Positions 30,129 to 32,885 of a DNA stretch of 32,885 nt are shown here, one piece after another; position 1 is the first letter of the stretch, and the number at the start of each line of letters is the position of its first letter. The DNA lies in contig DATANR010000086.1 of assembly GCA_036266155.1 (NCBI GenBank), forward strand, positions 1-32,885, written 5' to 3'. Both the position numbers and the translations under genes were made by a program. The notes beneath the pieces are model-generated. The model worked only from the letters and a program-made list of their open reading frames with translations. It did no database searches and was not told the origin of the DNA. This stretch comes from SIAJ01 sp036266155. GTDB taxonomy: Bacteria > Planctomycetota > Planctomycetia > Gemmatales > Gemmataceae.

Positions 30129-32243
30129 TCATTTTTCAAGGGCGGATACTTCCACCAGATTGTCAAAAAAAGTTGCCCCGCCGCCGAGATCGGTGAGAGC
30201 GGTCCCGGTGATGGCGTTACAATTCGGGCCGCCCACGTGTTTCGACCACCACACGCTGAACGACACCACGACACCCGGTTTCACCGTTTCACCGACCACG
30301 GCACGCGCTTGAAAGCGGCCGCGGTCGTTGAAGATCGCCACCATCTGGCCGTCCGTAATACGACGGTTCGCCGCGTCGTTCGGATGTATTTGGATGGTCG
30401 GTTCCCCGGCAGTTTTCCGCAACGCGTCGACGTTCGCGAAGCTGGAGTTCAGGAACGATGGCTCCGGCGGCGTAATCATCTGTAAGGGGTACTTCGCCGC
30501 GAGGGCCGGTTTCGTTTGCGGATCTTCGTGGGGCGGTTCGTATTTTGGCAACGGATCGCGACCGGCAGCCGCTTCACGTGCACTATAGAACTCGCATTTG
30601 CCGGACGGCGTGCCGAAGTTCCCATGCGCATGCGGTGCATAGTCGGCCGGAACATTCAGGCGGATTGGCCCGTTCGCCTGCAGCCGTTCCAGGGTAATGC
30701 CCTCGAACGCCGACGCGGCAGGATAACCAGTCGGGCTGCCCGTCGGACGCAAGGCTTGCCGAGCCAATTCTTCATCGGACACCTGGAACAGGTCGGGCTC
30801 AAAGCCCATCGCGGCCGCGAGTCGGCGAAAGACCTCGGTATTCGGCTTCGCCTCGCCCAGCGGCTCGATCGCCTGATGATTCGCCTGGATGTAGAGGTGG
30901 CCGTAAGCGCTGTGCACATCAAAGTGTTCGAGCTGACTCGTCGCGGGCAAGACGATGTCCGCGAAGTCGACGGTATCGGTCGGGAACTGCTCGTGAACGA
31001 CGGTGAACAGGTCTTCACGCCGAAGACCGGCGTGGACCTTGCCCTGATGCGGGTTCACTGCCGCCGGGTTCGAGTTGTACACATAAAGCGCCTTCACGGG
31101 TGGACCGGGCAACTGGCCCGCGAGGGCATCCGCCAGCTGAACCATGTTGATCGTTCGCGTGCCCTTCGGACTCAGGTCAGGCCGCTCGAGAGCCGCGTTG
31201 TCCCATGGCGACAGCTTGCTCGTGCTCAACATCGCGCCGCCGCCGAGGTGCCGCCAGGCGCCGATGATCGCGGGCAAACAGCAAACGGTCCGCACGGCCA
31301 TGCCGCCGCCGCCGTGCCGCTGCATGCCGTAGTTCAAGCGAATGAACGCCGGCCCGCCGCGATCGCGCATCGAATGTGCATACTCGTGGGCCAGCGTCTC
31401 AATGTCGACAACCGCGATGCCGGTGATGCGTGCGACCTTCTCCGGCCCGTATTCATTCAGGACGCGGTCGCGCAGCTCAGCGGTGCCAAGGCAGTAACGC
31501 TCAAGGTAATCGGGATCTTCAAGGCCATCACGAAACAGGATGTGCATCAATCCCAAGGCGAGCGCCCCGTCGGTCCCCGGCCGCACGGGGATCCACCAAT
31601 CGCTGCGCTCCGCGGTCTTGCTACGATGCGGATCGATGGTGACGATTTTGGCACCGCGCTTGCGCGCCTGGAACATGACCGCCCACTGGTGAATGTTCGT
31701 GACCGCAGTGTTCGAGCCCCAGTTGATGATGTACCGCGAATGAATCACCGCCTCGGGATCGATCGCGGCCCGCGTGCCGAGCGTCACATCACACCCGGCC
31801 GCCCCTGCGGTTGCACAGATGGTGCGATCGAGCAGCGAGGCCCCAAGCCGATGGAAGAACCGCCGGTCCAGGCTCGCGATCATCAGCTTGCCCATCGTGC
31901 CGGCATAGCTGTACGGCAAGATCGCTTGCGGGCCGTACGGCGAATCGGCAATTGCTTGGAACCGATCGGCGATCGTCCGAATCGCCTCATCCCACGAGAT
32001 ACGTTCGAACTTGCCCTCGCCCTTCGGTCCCAGACGCCTCATCGGAAAGAGCAGTCGATCGCGGTGATAAACGCGGTCGAGGTAATGTGACACTTTCTGA
32101 CAGAGGAACCCCTTGGTGAAGGGATGTTCCTTGTCGCCACGCAGGTCGATTGCCTTGCCATCCTTGACTGTGACGACGAGGCCGCACGTGTCGGGGCAAT
32201 CGTGTGGGCAGACGGCACGGACGGTGGTTAGTGGAGTTTGCAT
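30129..32243 (-). CDS. Molybdopterin oxidoreductase (DMSO-reductase superfamily), cytoplasmic
   Basis: 704 residues. The N-terminal [4Fe-4S] site is C12, C16, C20 (CPHDCPDTC) and C48 (GFLCQK). The bis-molybdopterin-guanine-dinucleotide fold follows: YIINWGSNTAVTNIHQW, KIVTIDPHRSKTAERSDWWI, RPGTDGALALGLMHIL, FADIVLPATSQLEHFDVH and the C-terminal cap with SFSVWWSKHVGGPNCNAITG. No Tat signal is present, so it should work in the cytoplasm. The substrate is unclear; formate, nitrate, and sulfur compounds are all reduced or oxidised by relatives. The metal-ligand residue cannot be assigned with confidence (region SYAGTMGKLMIASLDRRFFH). It lies 53 bases downstream of mogA in the same direction, so a shared transcript delivering enzyme and cofactor step is likely. 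Confidence 0.92.
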   Translation of the reverse strand: MQTPLTTVRAVCPHDCPDTCGLVVTVKDGKAIDLRGDKEHPFTKGFLCQKVSHYLDRVYHRDRLLFPMRRLGPKGEGKFERISWDEAIRTIADRFQAIADSPYGPQAILPYSYAGTMGKLMIASLDRRFFHRLGASLLDRTICATAGAAGCDVTLGTRAAIDPEAVIHSRYIINWGSNTAVTNIHQWAVMFQARKRGAKIVTIDPHRSKTAERSDWWIPVRPGTDGALALGLMHILFRDGLEDPDYLERYCLGTAELRDRVLNEYGPEKVARITGIAVVDIETLAHEYAHSMRDRGGPAFIRLNYGMQRHGGGGMAVRTVCCLPAIIGAWRHLGGGAMLSTSKLSPWDNAALERPDLSPKGTRTINMVQLADALAGQLPGPPVKALYVYNSNPAAVNPHQGKVHAGLRREDLFTVVHEQFPTDTVDFADIVLPATSQLEHFDVHSAYGHLYIQANHQAIEPLGEAKPNTEVFRRLAAAMGFEPDLFQVSDEELARQALRPTGSPTGYPAASAFEGITLERLQANGPIRLNVPADYAPHAHGNFGTPSGKCEFYSAREAAAGRDPLPKYEPPHEDPQTKPALAAKYPLQMITPPEPSFLNSSFANVDALRKTAGEPTIQIHPNDAANRRITDGQMVAIFNDRGRFQARAVVGETVKPGVVVSFSVWWSKHVGGPNCNAITGTALTDLGGGATFFDNLVEVSALEK

Positions 32244-32255
32244 CTAATTGTCCGC

Positions 32256-32291
32256 CGCTTGCGGCTTAGCGGGGCCGCTACGCCGCAAGCG
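32256..32291. repeat. Strong hairpin between mogA and the molybdoenzyme gene
   Basis: CGCTTGCGGC (32256-32265) pairs perfectly with GCCGCAAGCG (32282-32291), and inner AGCGG/CCGCT extends the stem. No T-run follows on the minus strand. It may attenuate read-through from mogA or be another dispersed palindromic element; it overlaps neither coding sequence. Confidence 0.75.
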
Positions 32292-32296
32292 TCAAG

Positions 32297-32830
32297 TCAT
32301 TGTTTCGGCCGAAACGCCTTCACCACATTCTCGTTCGTCGTCAAATATGGCCCTTCGATCAAATCGACGCAATAGGGGATTGCGGGGAACACGGCCATCA
32401 GGCAATCGCGGATCGCGCTCGGCTTGCCGGGCAAGTTCACGATCAGCGACTTGCCGCGAATGCCGGCCACCTGCCGTGACAGGATCGCCGTCGGCACCAC
32501 TTTCAGCGACACTGCGCGCATCTGTTCGCCGAAGCCATCGACCATCTTTTCGCAGACGGCCTCGGTCGCTTCCGGCGTGACGTCGCGCTTGGCCGGGCCA
32601 GTGCCCCCGGTCGTGACGATCAGGCAGCAGCCTTCGTCGTCGGCCATCGCCTTCAACGTGGATTCGATTCGCTCCTGTTCATCGGGAATGACGCGGGCGA
32701 CCGGGTCCCACTGGCACGACAGAATCTCCGTGAGGCACTCGCGGATCGCAGGCCCGCCCTTGTCTTCGTACTCGCCGCGGCTCGCTCGGTCGGAAACGGT
32801 GACGATGCCAATTCGGATCGGTGCACTCAT
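32297..32830 (-). CDS. mogA: Molybdopterin adenylyltransferase
   Basis: 177 residues from ATG 32830 (MSAPIRIGIVTVSDRASRGE). Adenylates molybdopterin before molybdate insertion in cofactor biosynthesis; cytoplasmic. It closely resembles E. coli MogA: SDRASRGEYEDKGGPAI, the MPT-binding TTGGTGPAKRDVTPEAT, FGEQMRAVSLKVVPTAILSR and the ending GPYLTTNENVVKAFRPKQ. An upstream GTG or similar at 32860 would add ten residues but is less like the family. It precedes the molybdopterin oxidoreductase gene, a natural pairing of cofactor maker and user. Confidence 0.94.
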   Translation of the reverse strand: MSAPIRIGIVTVSDRASRGEYEDKGGPAIRECLTEILSCQWDPVARVIPDEQERIESTLKAMADDEGCCLIVTTGGTGPAKRDVTPEATEAVCEKMVDGFGEQMRAVSLKVVPTAILSRQVAGIRGKSLIVNLPGKPSAIRDCLMAVFPAIPYCVDLIEGPYLTTNENVVKAFRPKQ

Positions 32831-32860
32831 ACTCTCAGCATACAATCTGCCGTTAGCCAC

Positions 32861-32881
32861 GACGCGCCAGCGGAGCGCGTC
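32861..32881. repeat. Short palindromic repeat at the right edge
   Basis: GACGCGC (32861-32867) pairs with GCGCGTC (32875-32881) around CAGCGGA. It has the look of the other palindromic elements and lies upstream of mogA; the window ends before its full extent can be seen. Confidence 0.5.
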
Positions 32882-32885
32882 ACGC

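Noticed and set aside
30516..32090. 524-codon plus-strand frame opposite the molybdoenzyme
   Set aside because: Antisense shadow produced by GC-rich codon use; the opposite strand has complete molybdopterin motifs.

Overview
The window is GC-rich, densely coded bacterial chromosome. It looks like a planctomycete, probably Gemmataceae or Pirellulales, which is an inference. The grounds are a MoxR / DUF58 / DUF4350 / DUF4129-like cluster, a Uma2-family nuclease, a secreted WD40 protein, PDZ-M6 proteases, small lineage-type hypothetical proteins and many dispersed palindromic intergenic repeats. Several starts are TTG or GTG. There are no rRNA or tRNA genes, CRISPR array, prophage or insertion sequence that I can see.

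Layout. (1) 39-1420, minus: thyA-folA, overlapping by 4 bases. (2) 1537-7927, plus: a small membrane protein; a 1081-residue fusion of a P1B metal ATPase with an HflK-like SPFH protein; an HflC-like partner; a repeat-filled gap; and a radical SAM protein. (3) 8030-9286: a zinc-ribbon/TM/HEAT-like protein, then a mostly empty 660-base gap. (4) 9952-17593, plus: a seven-gene MoxR-centred operon (DUF4129-like, DUF4350, MoxR, Uma2, DUF58, two membrane proteins), ended by a perfect 29-bp inverted repeat. (5) 17655-18703: a small membrane protein and, divergently, a HAD hydrolase. (6) 18765-22506: two paralogous secreted PDZ-M6 proteins, one with an intact zinc site and one without. (7) 22677-25279: a seven-bladed WD40 protein, an unrecognised protein, an HD-domain protein and a WD40 gene remnant abutting a repeat. 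(8) 25649-28036: D-aminoacylase-type amidohydrolase and a Tat-exported metallophosphoesterase. (9) 28047-32830, minus: HflX, a small hypothetical, a molybdopterin oxidoreductase and mogA.

How the genes may work together. ThyA and FolA form the dTMP cycle. The ATPase-HflK fusion and HflC should form one membrane SPFH complex carrying a metal pump. The MoxR operon should encode a membrane-bound AAA+/vWA-type assembly. MogA would supply cofactor to the molybdoenzyme next to it.

The most unusual features are: the ATPase-HflK fusion, which also carries an in-frame palindromic repeat just before its GDGxND motif; a repeat family whose two copies here covary in a hairpin and supply the stop codon and an ASGA-type tail to two unrelated genes; the protease/pseudoprotease pair; and a modular mosaic repeat present in several arrangements.
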